A stretch of DNA of 64,000 nt from the NCBI GenBank assembly GCA_024138025.1, contig JAMXBD010000824.1, forward strand, positions 186,001 through 250,000, given 5' to 3'. This DNA is from Combretum micranthum. Taxonomy: Eukaryota; Streptophyta; Magnoliopsida; Myrtales; Combretaceae. The notes under the pieces are model-generated. The model saw only the letters and a list, made by a program, of their open reading frames with translations. It was not told the DNA's origin and did not search any database. Made by a program: the position numbers and the translations under genes. This document shows, piece after piece, positions 13,178-34,180 of the stretch; within the stretch, counting starts at the first letter, position 1, and every line of letters starts with the position of its first letter.

Positions 13178-17988
<4,811 letters not shown>

Positions 17989-18300
17989 CTTGTCATCAAT
18001 GAATTTAGCCCAAAAACGTGCTTTGGCTCTCTCAAAAGGATCTTCGGGCAAGAGAGGGTTGTGCTTCCATGTCTCATCTATATATTCTAAGATCAATTGG
18101 GATTCAGCAATAGATTTTCCTTTATGGATAAGCACTGGAATCTTTTTGTGGACAGGATTGGACTCAAGAAGTAAGTTGCTCTTGTTTGAAAGGTCTTCCT
18201 CATTGTACTCATACTCTATACCTTTCAATTTAAGGGCTAACTCTACTCTTTTACTAAAAGGGCTGTACCAAAAGCCTAGGAGCTTTACTTCTTCTGCCAT
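17989..18300 (-). pseudogene. GSTU: GSTU locus 5 (B-type, U2): exon 1 open, splice donor lost
   Basis: Open 104-codon exon beginning [18 protein letters not shown], with Trp11 and the canonical S-P-F at Ser13, Lys40, KKIPVLIH and IAESQ all present. Its catalytic-site sequence is the most normal of the B-type copies. The donor is destroyed: where locus 3 has CAAG|GTAAGC this copy has CAAG|TTAAGC (17988-17987). Read-through runs into a stop a few codons on. No exon 2 of its own follows. Neither splicing nor a full GST is expected. Confidence 0.88.
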
Positions 18301-20666
18301 GGAAGAGGTTTTATCCTTTTTTTTTTTAATTCTTTCTTGTTGCGTGTAAGAGAGAGAGAGAGAGATTGATTCTACCTTATATTTGCTTGTTTATGTCAAA
18401 AAATAGTTCACATAATAGCTCACAGTGTCTTCTTTGATGGTGAAGGAGAGAAAAGTAAAATCATTGATGAAGGAAAGGTTGGAAAAATCAAAGCTTCCAT
18501 TTTTGAAAGCTTGTGCGGGTATAGTCCGTTAATGACGTGTAATTTATGCGAAAGCGACTTCTATGGCTCTACTTTCTCTCTTTATTTATACATTTATATA
18601 TTTGGACTTTCGCATAGGAAGCCAAACTTGTTCTTAAACCACACAAGTAGGGTTTTTTAATTCAAATTTGAACTTTACAATATTAGCTCAATTGAACTAC
18701 AATTAAACTTAAATATTAGTTGTTTTCTAATTGAATTCAGATATTAGTATTAGTTCAAAATAAAAATATTTTACAATTTTATAGGATATCGAGTTTTGAC
18801 TAATTTAATTGAGTCAAATTTGAGCTTAGACGATGCTACTTTTAAGTTGAATTTGGATTAAAAATTCTAAACTCGATCAAATTTAAGTAAAACCTAAGCT
18901 GTTAAATTTTGAATCAATTTTGAGTTTGAATTTAACTATTATTAAACTCATTTATAGTATATTATCAAAATTAGATATTTAGAAATTATCTTTTTTTCAA
19001 TTTCAAAAACCATTGCTAGGATAGATTTTTTTTTTTTCAAATCAATATCTTTTTATAATAGACTGAGTATAATAATCCGACATTGATTAAAAAAAATGAA
19101 ACCGTAGTCAAACAAAACCGTAGTTTTTCAGTTTTTATTCTTTTTGTGATTTGGTTAAAAAAAAAAAATTCAAAACGAATAGAAACAAAATGTTGTGATG
19201 ATATGGAGAATGAGCTAGATCAAACGCAAAAAGAACGAAACGTAGAAGATATTTATTTTTGGGTAAATGTGTTAATTGGCTCATGAACTTTCGTATAGTG
19301 CATAATTAGGTATTTAAACTTTAAATTTAGAAAATTATATACTCTCATCATTAATTTTAATGAGACCAGTCCTGCCACAATGACTCATACTATATCAACC
19401 GTGATTGAATTACTAAAATTGTTAATATTTTATTTATTATATTTATTTTAACGGTTAGATTATTGACAGGTTAATGGGAGCATAGAACCTCCCATTTAAA
19501 TTTAATCACTTTAGCAAATTTTTGTGTATGCCGTATGTTGATACATGAGATGATGACACCGTTGAAAAATTTGCAAACATGGATAGCTTGTCTAAAGATG
19601 TACAACCAAGTATTATGTATCCAATTTAAAAATATTGTTGGAAAATAATGGTCCTGTCATTAATTTTGACGGAATCGGTCTCGTCACTATTAAGCGGTTC
19701 ACACTATCAACCGGCTCACACCATAATCTACTGTGATCAAATCACTAAAATAGTTAATATTTTTACGTGTATGGTTTTGTTATGATTTAGTAAATGCCCA
19801 AATTTTGCCTTATTTTTTTCGTCCATCATTTTTTCATACTCATTATGTGAAACCTTAAGTCATGAATTTCAATAACAACTGTCATGCAACTAGGTTTGAG
19901 GACCACTCAATAGTGAGCCCCAATTGTGGTTTGTGGATACCATCCTTCCTCCACTTCACAAACACTTTGACCTCCACACGTGATCCCTCTAAGCACCAAA
20001 CATACTTTAAGGTTTCTTGGGTCTGTCGTTGCAAGAATGTTTCGCAAACCATAGGTTCCCAATATATAAATCAAGACTGGTAAGAGCTTTGTCTTGGCAT
20101 ATTGGTAGTTTAATCGCTCTATTAAGGTGCCAATTTCACCAATAGGATTTCAAATCGACGGGATTAGAGTGTATGTGTTAGGTAGGATTTCTTTTCTCTT
20201 TCACCTAATATTTCTTTTTTCACCTTTTTTGTTTGAACCCAACATCAGTCTAGCTAAAGTAAATTTTTCCCTTACTTTCCCTAACCATCTTACATTAATT
20301 GGGTTAAATGTCAAGTAAGGTTGAAGCATAATTTAAATTCTTTTGAAACTCAAAAATTAATGGGGTACAATTTCACACGTAGATTTTTTTTTTTTTTTAA
20401 TGAGCAATGCACATGTATCATTATAAAATTGGATGAAACAACAGACGAAAGTATAAACACATGTGCAAAGTTTGTCTAGTTAGGTATCAAGTCACCAAAT
20501 TGCATATTTTGTTAAAATTTGTATACTGTTTAAAACATTTGTCCTTAATTTTTTTAATTCTAAAAGTGGAACATTTTGAAATGACATAGTTTATGATAAG
20601 GTCTTTTCTTTCTAGGGAAATTTTATACTTCCATGATTAATTTTGACAAGACTGGTCCCGTCATAA

Positions 20667-21608
20667 GGATGGGCATGGATTGTTTTGGTTTGGTTTTAGG
20701 AAAAAACAAACCAAATGATAATTTGTGTTATTTTTTCTTTTTTTTTTCTATTTCAAACAAAACCATTAAGTAACAATTTGATTCGGATTTAAAATTTGCC
20801 AAACTATTAGACAGCAGTTTGTTTTGGTTTGGATTATAGATTAAATCAAAATTCTAACTTTTTTTTTTGTTTTAATTTTTTTACACTTGTGTAAATACTT
20901 AAATATTTATATCAATTTATAAATTTATATTGTAAACCACGACAAAATACTATATGAATTCATATTACTTTTAATATATAGTCCTCTATGAAATTAGTTA
21001 TTGACTAATAATATATATTCACTAACCTATATATAGTATGTCATAATTTATGATTTTTAATAGAACCATCTAGTCAATCATCTACCAATAAATTTAATCA
21101 AAATAAAAAGTCACCTATCAACAAAATTCATCAACGAATAAAATGACCTACTGACAAAATACATTAAAAATAAATACATTATAAAAGTTTATAACTAAAT
21201 AAATAAATTTCATACTTTATAAAGTTAAAAAATTAAAAAACAATAATTTGTCATTAAAAAAAAAATATACACCATGAGCAAAAAACAAATTTAAAAGAGA
21301 ACAAATTAATTTTAATCAATATTTACCAAATAATAGATATCAAATGAATCAATAAATATATGACATTTAATCAGTCATCATAGAAATTTATATTTATAAC
21401 TCACAAATAAAATATTATTATATTTTTCTAAAATGGTTTGGTTCGATTATACGGAATGATTTGGTTTACCCTTGCAAATCGACCATAAATTTACGGATTG
21501 GTTCATATCAGAAAATTTTTAAAGAAAATTATTTAAAAAAATATTTTCAGTTTTATTTGGTTCGGTTACGGATTGGTTTGGTTCGATTGATTATTTTGCC
21601 CACTCCCA
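20667..21608. mobile_element. hAT-like non-autonomous element, U3 copy
   Basis: Colinear with 3376-4316, with left end GGATGGGCATGGATTG and right end near TTTTGCCCACTCCC. It was carried with the unit duplication. Confidence 0.65.
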
Positions 21609-22348
21609 CTATCACTATGCAATTGCCCACATGTAGGAGCTGCATTCTTTTTTATGTTATAATTAAAATCTATTGAAATGAAACACTAAAATTAAAATTT
21701 TTTCTTTCTTATTATATAAGTAAAATAACTAATATTCACAACCTTTTCTTCATTTTTGTACATATAAACAAATAAATTTATATACTAATATCTATTTTCT
21801 TTTATCTGTGTTTTTTTATGTTGCGTTACAAACTAGTTGAAAGATTTGGGATAAATTCGTTCCATATCTTCTCTTCTGAATGATAGATTTAAATGCTTAT
21901 ATTTATTCTTGATTTAAATAGGTTAACTACGCATTCATACCATTACTAACTTTTTGAGCTTGATGGAGTTTATAATTTTTTTACTAGTATTAAACAAACT
22001 TAAACTCAACTTAATTAAGTTTAAATTCCCTATAATTTTTTTATTATAATTAAATTAATATTAAATATTCGAACTAATTGATTAACATTAAGCTCTACTG
22101 TTTTTGTATAGTTAGCAGATAACCAGATAATAAGACTTATCAACTTAGACGATAGACGATACAATTGATTTTTGAGATAGGATGAAAGAAATATATCTCA
22201 ATTCAAGAAGTTCATATTATTTAAATAGATAAATAGGCATTATTTTATATAGTTATTTAGCACCTAAGCAAACATAGGAGGGCTTTTTGTGTTTCCATCA
22301 AATTATTACATTTAGAAATAGGTTTAACCATGTACATCTCTCTATTTC

Positions 22349-23360
<1,012 letters not shown>

Positions 23361-23801
23361 GGAAGACGGTTATTTTGTTTTTGTGATTGATTCCGCCTTA
23401 TATTTGCTTGTTTATATAGGGAAACTGTTCATATACTGGCTTCCTTTGCAAGCCAAATTGAGTGAAGTCTAATGCAATAATTAAGATAAATAATGTTATT
23501 GATAGCCATTGAAAGCACAATGTAATCAATGATGGAGCTAAGAGTAGAAAAATCAACGGATCACATTGTATAAAGTCCGTCAAATGACATAAAACAATTA
23601 CCTAGTCAATAGCCCAGAGCATACGTAAAGGAAAAAATGTGTGTGTGTACCGGAAAGATATCTGCTTTAAGAAAATATAAAAATATGATCTAGCCGACTT
23701 CTCTTGCTTGAAGAGGCAAAGATATTTTCAATGGAAAACAAGAGAAAGGGATAATGTTAGGGGAATTATTTGGCCCGGTTAGTGATGTAAGTATTAAAAC
23801 A

Positions 23802-24461
23802 TGTTATTTATTTATTTTAATATGCAACTATAATCACTCATATATAATATGAAATCGGAAATAAAAGCATGGTTATTACATACTAATTGCAAATGGTTCT
23901 AAAATATGTTGTTTGCCTAGCTAATTAAAGATAATAGCTTGTGGTTACTGCATAGGTTATTAAGTTGCATGCGAATTTGTATTATATTTGTTCATATGCA
24001 TATGGTTTTGGTATGAAGTACTGGGCCTTTGCACTCATCCTCTTTGTTTTTCAGGTACAGGTAATGATCTAGTAGTATTTGATTTATCAAACTATGATGT
24101 ATTTGTTGATTATAGGGAGGACGATAGTAGAGTTGACTTTCTTACTAATTTTTAGATATATTAGATTGGAGATAACTAGAGTTGAATACTGTATACAATT
24201 CTAAATGATTTTTATGATTCTAAAATTTTTATGAGACCTTTTCTTATGATGTCTTGAGTTTATATTAAGTTGTTTTTTGGTTTATACCAACTAAGTTGTT
24301 CAGAAGTTTTGCTATTTTATAATGTTTATAACAGTACAACAATATGTGTGATATTGATGTTATATGGAATTTATAATTGTGTTAGTGGAATAATAGCCTT
24401 ATGTCTATATCAAGTAAGGATACATGGCGGGCTAATAACGCCTTCAATTTAGGGCATGACA
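23802..24461. mobile_element. LTR-like block specific to U1 and U3 (U3 copy)
   Basis: Colinear copy of 6504-7167, starting TGTTATTTATT and ending GGGCATGACA. Small differences only (for example the lost GCGT near 24400). Inherited by unit duplication. Confidence 0.35.
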
Positions 24462-26076
24462 GTTTCGAATTTGTGTCAGTGTTTATATCCCCCACCACAT
24501 ACATATGAAATAGAATATCTAACATACTTTAACATTTAAATCCTTCTTCTTGATCAGTACAACATTTAGTGACTTCAAACATGTATAGTGTTTTATAAAA
24601 CAAGAAAAACCCAAATTTAGATAATAATTATTGTTATAGATTTTTTCTTTTCTTTTTTATTTATTGGTCAAGTATTGTTATAGTTTGATTCTACATATTG
24701 AGTTCATACATTTATAGTAGAATACAAGGTAGAAAAATAGCTTTTCCACCGAAAAAAATTATAGAAAAATAGATGTAGCTGCTGAATTAAAAGCAAAGAA
24801 CAAGATTTAGTGATCTATTGAAGTTCTTGATCTTCCAAGCCCAAGATGTATTATTCTTTCTTTAGAGATGGTCTCTTCCTCTTTTATTGATGGAGTAAAA
24901 TACAGTAGTAGCTGACTATGGATAAAAAGTATGCTGGTCTAAGGTGGAAGGAATTTTGAGATAATAACATGTGTACAAATGCTATGAGTAGAGAAGTATG
25001 ACGAGAAATAAACAAACTCAAGCTCACAAGTGTAGAGGGTAATAAAAGATCAAATAAATTATACTCTATCCTTCTTAATTTGCTAATTGTATTTGTAATT
25101 TAGGTTTGTTAAATAAAAAAAAAAAAAGAAAAAGAAAAAAAATTGTAAGTATTGACGATTTAACTTCAAGATAGACTAATCTTATCATCTAGCAGGTTGG
25201 ATCCACAAGGACCTGTTTTGATTGTTAGATTTTTATCAGAATCAGAACAGTGGCTATAATTCATTGATATTATATCAGTATCGGTTTGGTTGGGTCAGTT
25301 AATGAGTAAAACTATAAGTTTTTCATTGGTATCATATCAGTATCAATTTAGTATTAGTTCGATTTAAAAATGACGGCAGAATGATACAAAACCAATATAC
25401 CCAAACAATAATTTCATCCTACCACTTTAATTGGTTTAAGAACTAGATATTAGGGTTGGTTCATTTCAAACGTTAAGCTTGTGGTGTGACTTATATATGT
25501 CTTGATTAGACATAGATTTCTTGCGTCAAATAACAAATAAACACAATATATGAATTTTATTTAGTTTGTGGGAGTTCAAGGTTTAATATAAATTTCATTT
25601 AAATGTAGGCATTTTCTGAAATAATGGTCAAGTTAAAAAAAAAAAAACTAAAATTTTAAATAGTGCACTCTATACTATTTGGCTCAACTTGTTTTGTTTA
25701 TAATGCTATTTTCACGTGTAAAACTCACCAAACAAATCCATCAGGATGCATGATTAAATAGATATAACAATAACAAGAGGCATACTCCAACGTAGGACAT
25801 CTCCGCAACAAAAGTAGATCATTTGATAGCATGATCAATTAATTTAGACTAAGTATATGTTTGGATCGTTTGATTTTCATCTATATCATATATGAAAATC
25901 CGATTTACATTTGTATTTTTCTATATTTGATCTATAGTTTATTTATTTATCAGAGTAAAATATCTATTTTTCATATGTATTTGTTTTTTATGATCAATCT
26001 GTTTAAAAATAACAAAAATAAGATGTGAAACTGGCTAAAATAAGATGAACCAAGTAGATTGGGATAAAGAGCTTAC

Positions 26077-26387
26077 CTTGTCATCAATGAATTTAGCCCA
26101 AAAACGTGCTTTGGCTCTCTCAAAAGGATCTTCGGGCAAGAGAGGGCTGTGCTTCCATGTCTCATCTATATATTCTAAGATCAATTGGGATTCAGCAATA
26201 GATTTTCCTTTATGGATAAGCACTGGAATCTTTTTGTGGACAGGATTGGACTCAAGAAGTAAGTTGCTCTTATTTGAAAGGTCTTCCTCATTGTACTCAT
26301 ACTCTATACCTTTCAATTTAAGGGCTAACTCTACTCTTTTACTAAAAGGGCTGGATCGAAAGCCAGGAGCTTTACTTCTTCTGCCAT
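26077..26387 (-). pseudogene. GSTU: GSTU locus 7 (B-type, U3): exon 1 with early frameshift
   Basis: 311-bp exon 1, one base short. The loss is near 26364 (AGCCAGGAGC where locus 3 has AGCCTAGGAGC), around codon 9. From the ATG the frame gives [18 protein letters not shown] and stops. Downstream the proper frame is open to a good donor (CAAG|GTAAGC). It shares Arg11 with locus 3, so it descends from the U1-type copy. No exon 2 of its own exists. Confidence 0.88.
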
Positions 26388-28744
26388 GGAAGAGGTTTTC
26401 CCTTTTTTTTTTTTTTTTTAATTCTTTCTTGTTGCGTGTAAGAGAGAGAGAGAGAGAGAGAGATTGATTCTACCTTATATTTGCTTGTTTATGTTAAAAA
26501 ATAGTTCACATAATATCTCACAGTGTCTTCTTCGATGGTGAAGGAGAGAAAAGTAAAATCATTGATGAAGGAAAGGTTGGAAAAATCAAAGCTTCCATTT
26601 TTGAAAGCTTGTGCGGGTATAGTTCGTCAATGACGTGTAATTTCTGCGAAAGCGACTTCTATGGCTCTACTTTCTTTCTTTATTTATACATCATATATTT
26701 GGACTTTCGCATAGGAAGCCAAACTTGTTCTTAAACCACAAGTAGGATTTTTAATTCAAATTTGAACTTTACAATATTAGCTCAATTGAACTACAATTAA
26801 ACTTAAATATTAGTTGTTTTCTAATTGAATTCAGATATTAGTATCAGCTCAAAATAAAAATATTTTATATTTTTATAGGATATCGAGTTTTGACTAATTT
26901 AATCGAGTCAAATTTGAGCTTAGGGGATGCTACTTTTAAGTTGAATTTGGATTAAAAAATTCTAAACTCGATCAAATTTAAGTAAAACCTGAGTTGTTAA
27001 ATTTTGAATCAATTTTGAGTTTGAATTTAACTATTATTAAACCCATTTATAGTATATTATCAAAATTAGATATTTAGAAATTATTTTTTTCAATTTCAAA
27101 AAGCATTGCTAGGATAGATTTTTTTTTTATTCAAATCAATATCTTTTATAATAAACTGAGTATAATAATCCGACATTGATTAAGAAAACTGAAACCGTAG
27201 TCAAACAAAACCGTAGTTTTTCAGTTTTTATTCTTTTTGTGATTTGGTTAAAAAAAAAATTCAAAACGAATAGAAACAAAATGTTGTGATGATATGGAGA
27301 ATGAGCTAGATCAAACAGAAAAACAAAACGGAACGTAGAAGATTATGTTTTTGGGTAAATGTGTTAATTGGCACATGAAATTTCGTATAGTGCATAATTA
27401 GGTATTTAAATTTTAAATTTAGAAAAATTATATATTCTCATCATTAATATTGATGGGACCAATCTTGCCACAATGACTCACACTATACCAACCGTGATCG
27501 AATTACTAAAAGTATTAATATTTCATTTATTATATTTATTTTAATGGTTAGATTATTGATGGATTAATGGGAGCATAGAACCTCCTATTTAAATTTAATC
27601 ACTTTAGTATCTAAATAAACTTTTTGTGTATGTTGTTGATACCTGAGATGACACTGTTCAAAAATTTGCAAACATGGATAGTTTGTCTAAAGATGTACAA
27701 CCAAGTGTTATGTATCCAATTTAAAATATTGTTGGAAAAAATGGTATGTCATTAATTTTGACGGAATCGGTCTCGTCTATTAAGCGGTTCACACTATCAA
27801 GGCTCACACCATAATCTACTGTGATCAAATCACTAAAATAGTTAATATTTTTATGTGTATGGTTTTGTTATGATTTAGTAAATGCCCAAATTTTGCTTTT
27901 CTTTTTTTCGTCCATCATTTTTTCATCATTATGTGAAACCTTAAGTCATGAATTTCAATAACAACTGTCATGCAACTAGGTTGAGGACCACTCAATAGTG
28001 AGCCCCAATTGTGGTTTGTGGATACCATTTCCTCCACTTCACAAACACTTTGACCTCCACACGTGATCCCTCTAAGCACCAAACATACTTTAAGGTTTCT
28101 TGGGTCTGTCGTTGCAAGAATGTCTTGCAAACCATAGGTTCCCAATATATAAATCAAGACTGGTAAGAGCTTTGTCTTGGCATATTGGCAGTTTAATCGC
28201 TCTATTAAGGTGCCAATTTCACCAATAGGATTTCAAATCGACGGGATTAGAGTGTATGTGTTAGGTAGGATTTCTTTTCTCTTTCACCTAATATTTCTTT
28301 TTTCACCTTTTTTGTTTGAACCCAACATCAGTCTAGCTAAAGTAAAATTTTCCCTTACTTTCCTTAACCATCTTACATTAATCAGGTTAAATGTCAAGTA
28401 AGGTTGAAGCATAATCTAAATTCTTTTGAAACTCAAAAATTAACGAGGTACAATTTCACACATAGATTTTTTTTTTTTTAATGAGCAATGCACATGTATC
28501 ATTATAAAATTGGATGAAACAACAGACGAAAGTATAAACACATGTGCAAAGTTTGTCTAGTTAGGTATCAAGTCACCAAATTGCATATTTTGTTAAAATT
28601 TGTATACTGTTTAAAACATTTGACCTTAATTTTTTTAATTCTAAAAGTGGAACATTTTGAAATGACATAGTTTATGATAAGGTCTTTTCTTTCTAGGGAA
28701 ATTTATACTTCCATGATTAATTTTGACAAGACTGGTCATCATAA

Positions 28745-29698
28745 GGATGGGCATGGATTGTTTTGGTTTGGTTTTAGAAAAAAACAAACCAAATGATAAT
28801 TTGTGTTTTTTTTTTTTTTTTTTTTTTGTATTTCAAACCAAACCATTAAGTAACAATTTGGTTTGGATTTAAAATTTCATAAACTATTAAACAACAGTTT
28901 GTTTTGGTTTGGATTATAGATTAAATCAAAATTCTAACTTTTTTTTTTGTTTTAGTTTTTTTACACTTGTGTAAATACTTAAATATTTATATCAATTTAT
29001 AAATTTATATTGTAAACCACGACAAAATACTATATGAATTCATATTACTTTTAATATATAGTCTTCTATAAAATTAGTTATTGACTAATAATATATATTC
29101 ACTAACCAATACATAGTATGTCATAATTTATGATTTTTTAATAGAACCATCAAGTCAATCATCTACCAATAAATTTAATCAAAATAAAAAATCACCTATC
29201 AACAAAATTCATCAACGAATAAAATGACCTACTAACAAAATACATTAAAAAATAAATACATTATAAAAGTTTTATAACTAAATAAATAAATTTCATATTT
29301 ATAAAGTTAAAAACTATTAAAAAAATAATTTGTCATTAACAAAAAATTATACACCATGAGCCTAAAAAACAAATTTAAAAGAGAATAAGTTAATTTTAAT
29401 CAATATTTACCAAATAATAGATATCAAATGAAATCATATAAATATAAATGACATTTCATCAGTCATCATAGAAAAATTTATATTTATAACTCACAAATAA
29501 AATATTATTATATTTTTCTAAAATGGTTTGGTTCGATTATACAGATTGATTTGGTTTACCCTTGCCAATCAATCATATATTTACGGATTGGTTCATATTA
29601 GAAAATTTTTAAAGAAAATTATTTTAAAAAATATTTTCAGTTTTATTTGGTTCGGTTACGAATTGGTTTGGTTCGATTAATTATTTTGCCTACTCCCA
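28745..29698. mobile_element. hAT-like non-autonomous element, U4 copy
   Basis: Colinear with the other three copies. The T run near 28807-28827 is expanded. The right end is near TTTTGCCTACTCCC. Confidence 0.65.
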
Positions 29699-30454
29699 CT
29701 ATCTATCCAATTGCCCACAAGTAGGAGCTCCATTCTTTTTTATGTTATAGTTAAAATCTATTGAAATGAAACGCTAAAATTAAAAGTTTTTCTTTCTTAT
29801 TGTATAAGTAAAATAACTAATATTCACAACCTTTTTATTATTTTTGTACATATAAACAAATAAATTTATATACTAATATCTATTTTTTTTATCTGTTTTT
29901 TTTATGTTGCGTTACAAACTAGTTGAAAGATTTGGGATAAATTCGTTCCATATCTTCTCTTTGAATGATAGATTTAAATGCTTATATTTATTCTTGATTT
30001 AAATAGGTTAACTATGCATTCACACCATTACTAGCTTTTTGAGCTTGATGGAGTTTATAATTTTTTTACTAGTATCAAACAAACTTGAGCTCAACTTAAT
30101 TAAGTTTAAATTCCCTATAATTTTCTAATTATAATTAAATTAATATTAATATCCGAACTAATTGACTAACATTAAGCTCTACTGTTTTTGTATAGTTAGC
30201 AGATTACCATATAATAAGACTTATCAACTAATCGATAAATTTAGACGATCAACGATACAATCGATTTTTGAGATAGAATGAAAGAAATATATCTCAATTC
30301 AAGAAGCTCATATTATTTAAATAGATAAATAGACATTATTTTATATAGTTATTTAGCACCTAAGCAAACATAGGAGGGCTTTTTGTGTTTCCATCAAGAA
30401 TTTGATGGAAATTACTTTTAGAAATAGGTTTAACCATGTACATCTCTCTATTTC

Positions 30455-31457
30455 TTATTTGTAAGATGACTCCGCCGACCCAAATTGAGCTTTCATGTGT
30501 GCAAGAAGTTTTTCTTTAGGGGGTTGAGTTGCAACAACTGTTGGGATCTCAACAAGCCTGTCAATCCAACCATGTAAGATAGGAAATTTTTCCCTACAGA
30601 ACATTCCCAAATCATAAAGCTCTTCAGTTGCGGGAATCCAAAAGGCAACAGCATTTGCCATAATGTCGACGAGTCCTATGATGTTACCACCAAAGAAGTC
30701 CCTTCCTTTGAGCTCTTTCTCAAGTGGCTTTATGTATTCCTGCATTTCTTCAGTGAGCTTCTTTCTCTCTTCCTCGTATTCTGTCCTTACTAGCTTTATT
30801 GCCGTGTGTACGAGCTGAAAATAAAATAATTACTTAATTATAGTAGGTTCCTATACACTCATAAAATTTAAAAAGTTACTTCATCTTTTTATATGGAGTA
30901 AAAGATTAAAAGTTTTAAAAACAAATATAACTTTCAAATCGAGTCTGTTAATATTATTTAGCTTAAGCCCAATAGCCCTAATCTTTCTCATAAAAAAATA
31001 CCCATCAAATAAATACACTAGGATGCCGAATTTGGTAGGTATATAAATTGATGATGCACATACTTCAACCCGGGACATCTTCCTAGTACAAGTTACATTT
31101 TATACTATGATCAATATATTCAAATTAATTGACATAAGAAACTTACTTTTTCATCAATGAATCTAGCCCAAAAGCGTGCTTGAGCTCTCTCAAAAGGGTC
31201 TTCAGGCAATAGTGGATTGTGCTTCCATGTCTCATCTATGTATTCTAAGATCACTTGGGATTCAGCAATAGGCTTTCCCTTATGGATAAGGACTGGAATT
31301 TTTTTATGGACAGGGTTGGACTCAAGAAGTAAGTTGCTCTTATTCGAAAGGTCTTCTTCAATATACTCATACTCTATACCTTTCCATTTAAGGGCTAACT
31401 CCACTCTTTTAGTATAAGAACTTGCCCAACACCCTAGAACCTTATATCTTCTGCCAT
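30455..31457 (-). pseudogene. GSTU: GSTU locus 8 (A-type, U4): single 1-base deletion near the start codon
   Basis: Exon 1 is 31147-31457 (311 bp) and exon 2 is 30455-30814 (360 bp, open, starting LVHTAIKLVRTEYEEER). The one disabling change I see is a base lost near 31441-31443 (GAACCTTATATC against GAACCTTTATATC in locus 4). It gives MAEDIRF and a stop. The frame is open from about codon 18 ([14 protein letters not shown]) to the donor GTAAGT. It is the least damaged A-type copy. If the lost T is a sequencing or assembly error it would be a complete 223-residue GSTU, so this base deserves checking. Confidence 0.85.
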
Positions 31458-34180
31458 GGAAGAGGTTATTTTGTTTTTGTGATTGATTCCACCTTATATT
31501 TGCTTGTTTATATAGGGAAACTGTTCATATACTGGCTTACTTTGCAAGCCAAATTGAGTGAAGTCTAATGCAATAATTAAGATAAATAATGTTATTGATA
31601 GCCATTGAAAGCAAAATGTAATCAATAATGGAGCTAAGATAGAAAAATCAACGGATCACATCGTACAAAGTCCGTCAAATGACATAAAACAATTACCTAG
31701 TCAATAGCCCAAAAAATGTGTGTGTGTATAGATCGGAAAGATATTTGCTTGAAGAAAATATAAAAAGGACTTCTCTTACTTGAAGAGGCAAAGATATTTT
31801 CAATGGAAAAGAAGAGAAAGGGATAATGTCCAGGAACTCCTTTGGTCTAGCTAGTGATGTAATTATTAAAATAATAATAATAACAGATATTTTATATAAT
31901 TTAGTTATACTATCATAATTAAAAATGAGTTTGAATCATTAAATAAAGATAGAACCAAATCTATTTTAAAACACCACTTAACAATGAATTCCCTCATAAT
32001 GTAATAATAGGAGAAAATTGGGACAATAACATTAAGTGTCTATACTTCTAATTTTGTCATTTAATATTTAATTTTTAGGTTTTGAAAATTAGTACTTGCA
32101 CCTTTAAAGTATGTGCGATTTGATGCATCCGTTAAATAATATTTGACGGACACTCATTTTGATAATATGATAATGATATATATTTGATCAAAAATTGTCA
32201 AAATCTAAACATGTGGTACCAAATTGTTAAAAATTAAAAGTACAGGCACTTGATCTGCTATAATCCAGCCATAAATATTAAACATTCCTTATTTGATAAA
32301 GACACTAAATTGCACATATTTTAAAAATAAGCGTTGCTTTATCAAAATCTAAAGATAAAACACTAAATTGAAAGTATATCCACTTGCTTTACCATTATCC
32401 CGAGAAATTCTATTACTGTTGTTAATGAGTTATTACGTCGGAATGTGGTGATTTAGATTAATCCTTAAGAAGGAAATAAATATCTTGGACAATGAATAAT
32501 GGAAAATTATGACAAAAAATTTTGGAGGTTCAAAGGAGTTGTCGTTAGCTTGACATAATAAATAACAGAGAATAATGAAAGGAAATGGATAATGAAATGA
32601 TTAGATATTAGTACCTACTCCATATAATTAATACATTTTTAGTTAAATTCCAAAACAATCCTCCATCAAGTTCTTTAAATTAGTTTTAATAAATTTATAC
32701 ATAGTCACTGAGGATATATGAGTAATTTCGGAAGCGTGGATCGCAGATTTTTAATATTAGTTACCAAATTGGGAGTTGGAACCAATGATATATTTTATTT
32801 GAAAAAAAAAAAATGAAGCCTATTACAATATGATCTTTTTAACTCATATATAGATACCTAAATCTAAACAGGTCGGCACTCGGCAAGGCGAAAAAAGGGG
32901 AAAAAAATTACATTGAGGTCAAAACTTCTTTTAATTCCTTTTCCATTTTTGCTCTCCTTGCTAGGGTATAACTTGGATAGTATCCCATCCAACCTACGGC
33001 CACTATGAACTACCTTAAAACTTAAAAATTTAAGTTTGAAGGATACACTATAAAACTTATGAGTTTTCAATCGCTATTCATATTCAAAATCATCATAACA
33101 ATTGTAATTGATATCATTTTCAAACGTAAATTACAACCAAGTATAAATGCAACATATGTCAATAGATAAATAACATAAATCGTGACGCCCAATTAAGTTG
33201 GGAAAATAAGATAAGTTGACCATTGAATCAACTATTGGCCTAAATTAATAGATTGTAGATTAGATCGATATTACTGGATTTCCATTGTATTTATCAAATT
33301 GAATTATATGCACCTATTATATTGTACATCTTGATTCATGGTTTCTTACTTAAAACCTATAATATATAGGTATAGTATAGGATATGATCAGATTTTGGGT
33401 GGATAAAAAAAAGTCGTCCCTAGTATGTACTATACCCAATGACCATAAATTTTAAAATTTTATGATTAAAACCTATTGTGTTTTTATCTAGAATATAAAC
33501 TCGACTTTTCCTGGGTAAGTTGCCGTGGAGACCCTTAAATCTTGGGTTTGTGCGAATTGCCGTTCTTTCCTTTCAGAATATGGAATTTTTAGAACTTCTT
33601 GATTTTTAATAACGTGCACTAATTCAATATTATGATGGTAAATTTTCGGAGAATTTTACTGTCTTTCCATCTATAATATCACCGTTAAATTAATCAATAT
33701 TAAAAGAAATTAACTATTAAATTAATTATAAAAGATTAATTAAAAAAATATTAATTATTCGATCACAATCACTATTGAAATATAACTAATCCATTCATTA
33801 ATCATACTAGACCAATCCATCGGTCAAAAAGCAACGAAGAGGTAGAAATTTCCAAATAAGTTAATTCTCCGCATTGTTTAGTGTTCGCTGTTCCCATATT
33901 TTGAAGGGAAAGACGATGGAATTGTACAAACCCAAGGCTTGAAGGGTCTAGTACACCCTATTCAAAGAAAAAGACACCTTATATTAGAATTTGATCTTAA
34001 TCGTATCCATCAATCAATGCACAAAGGAAATAAGGAACTCCATTTTGGAATAAAGTTGATGAATCATTAGGTTGACTGGTTTAAAATTGGTTTTACATCT
34101 ATTTCAAATCTGTTTTAGATTGATTATTTATAAAAAATAATATATAAATAAAAAATAATCATTTCTACTCATAAATAGAT
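31458..34180. other. Non-coding part of U4 shared with U2
   Basis: No gene is supported. It contains the A-type promoter (TATATAAA at 31507-31514) followed by AT-rich sequence colinear with 14400-16900. Small open frames in it are not conserved between the two copies. Confidence 0.6.
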
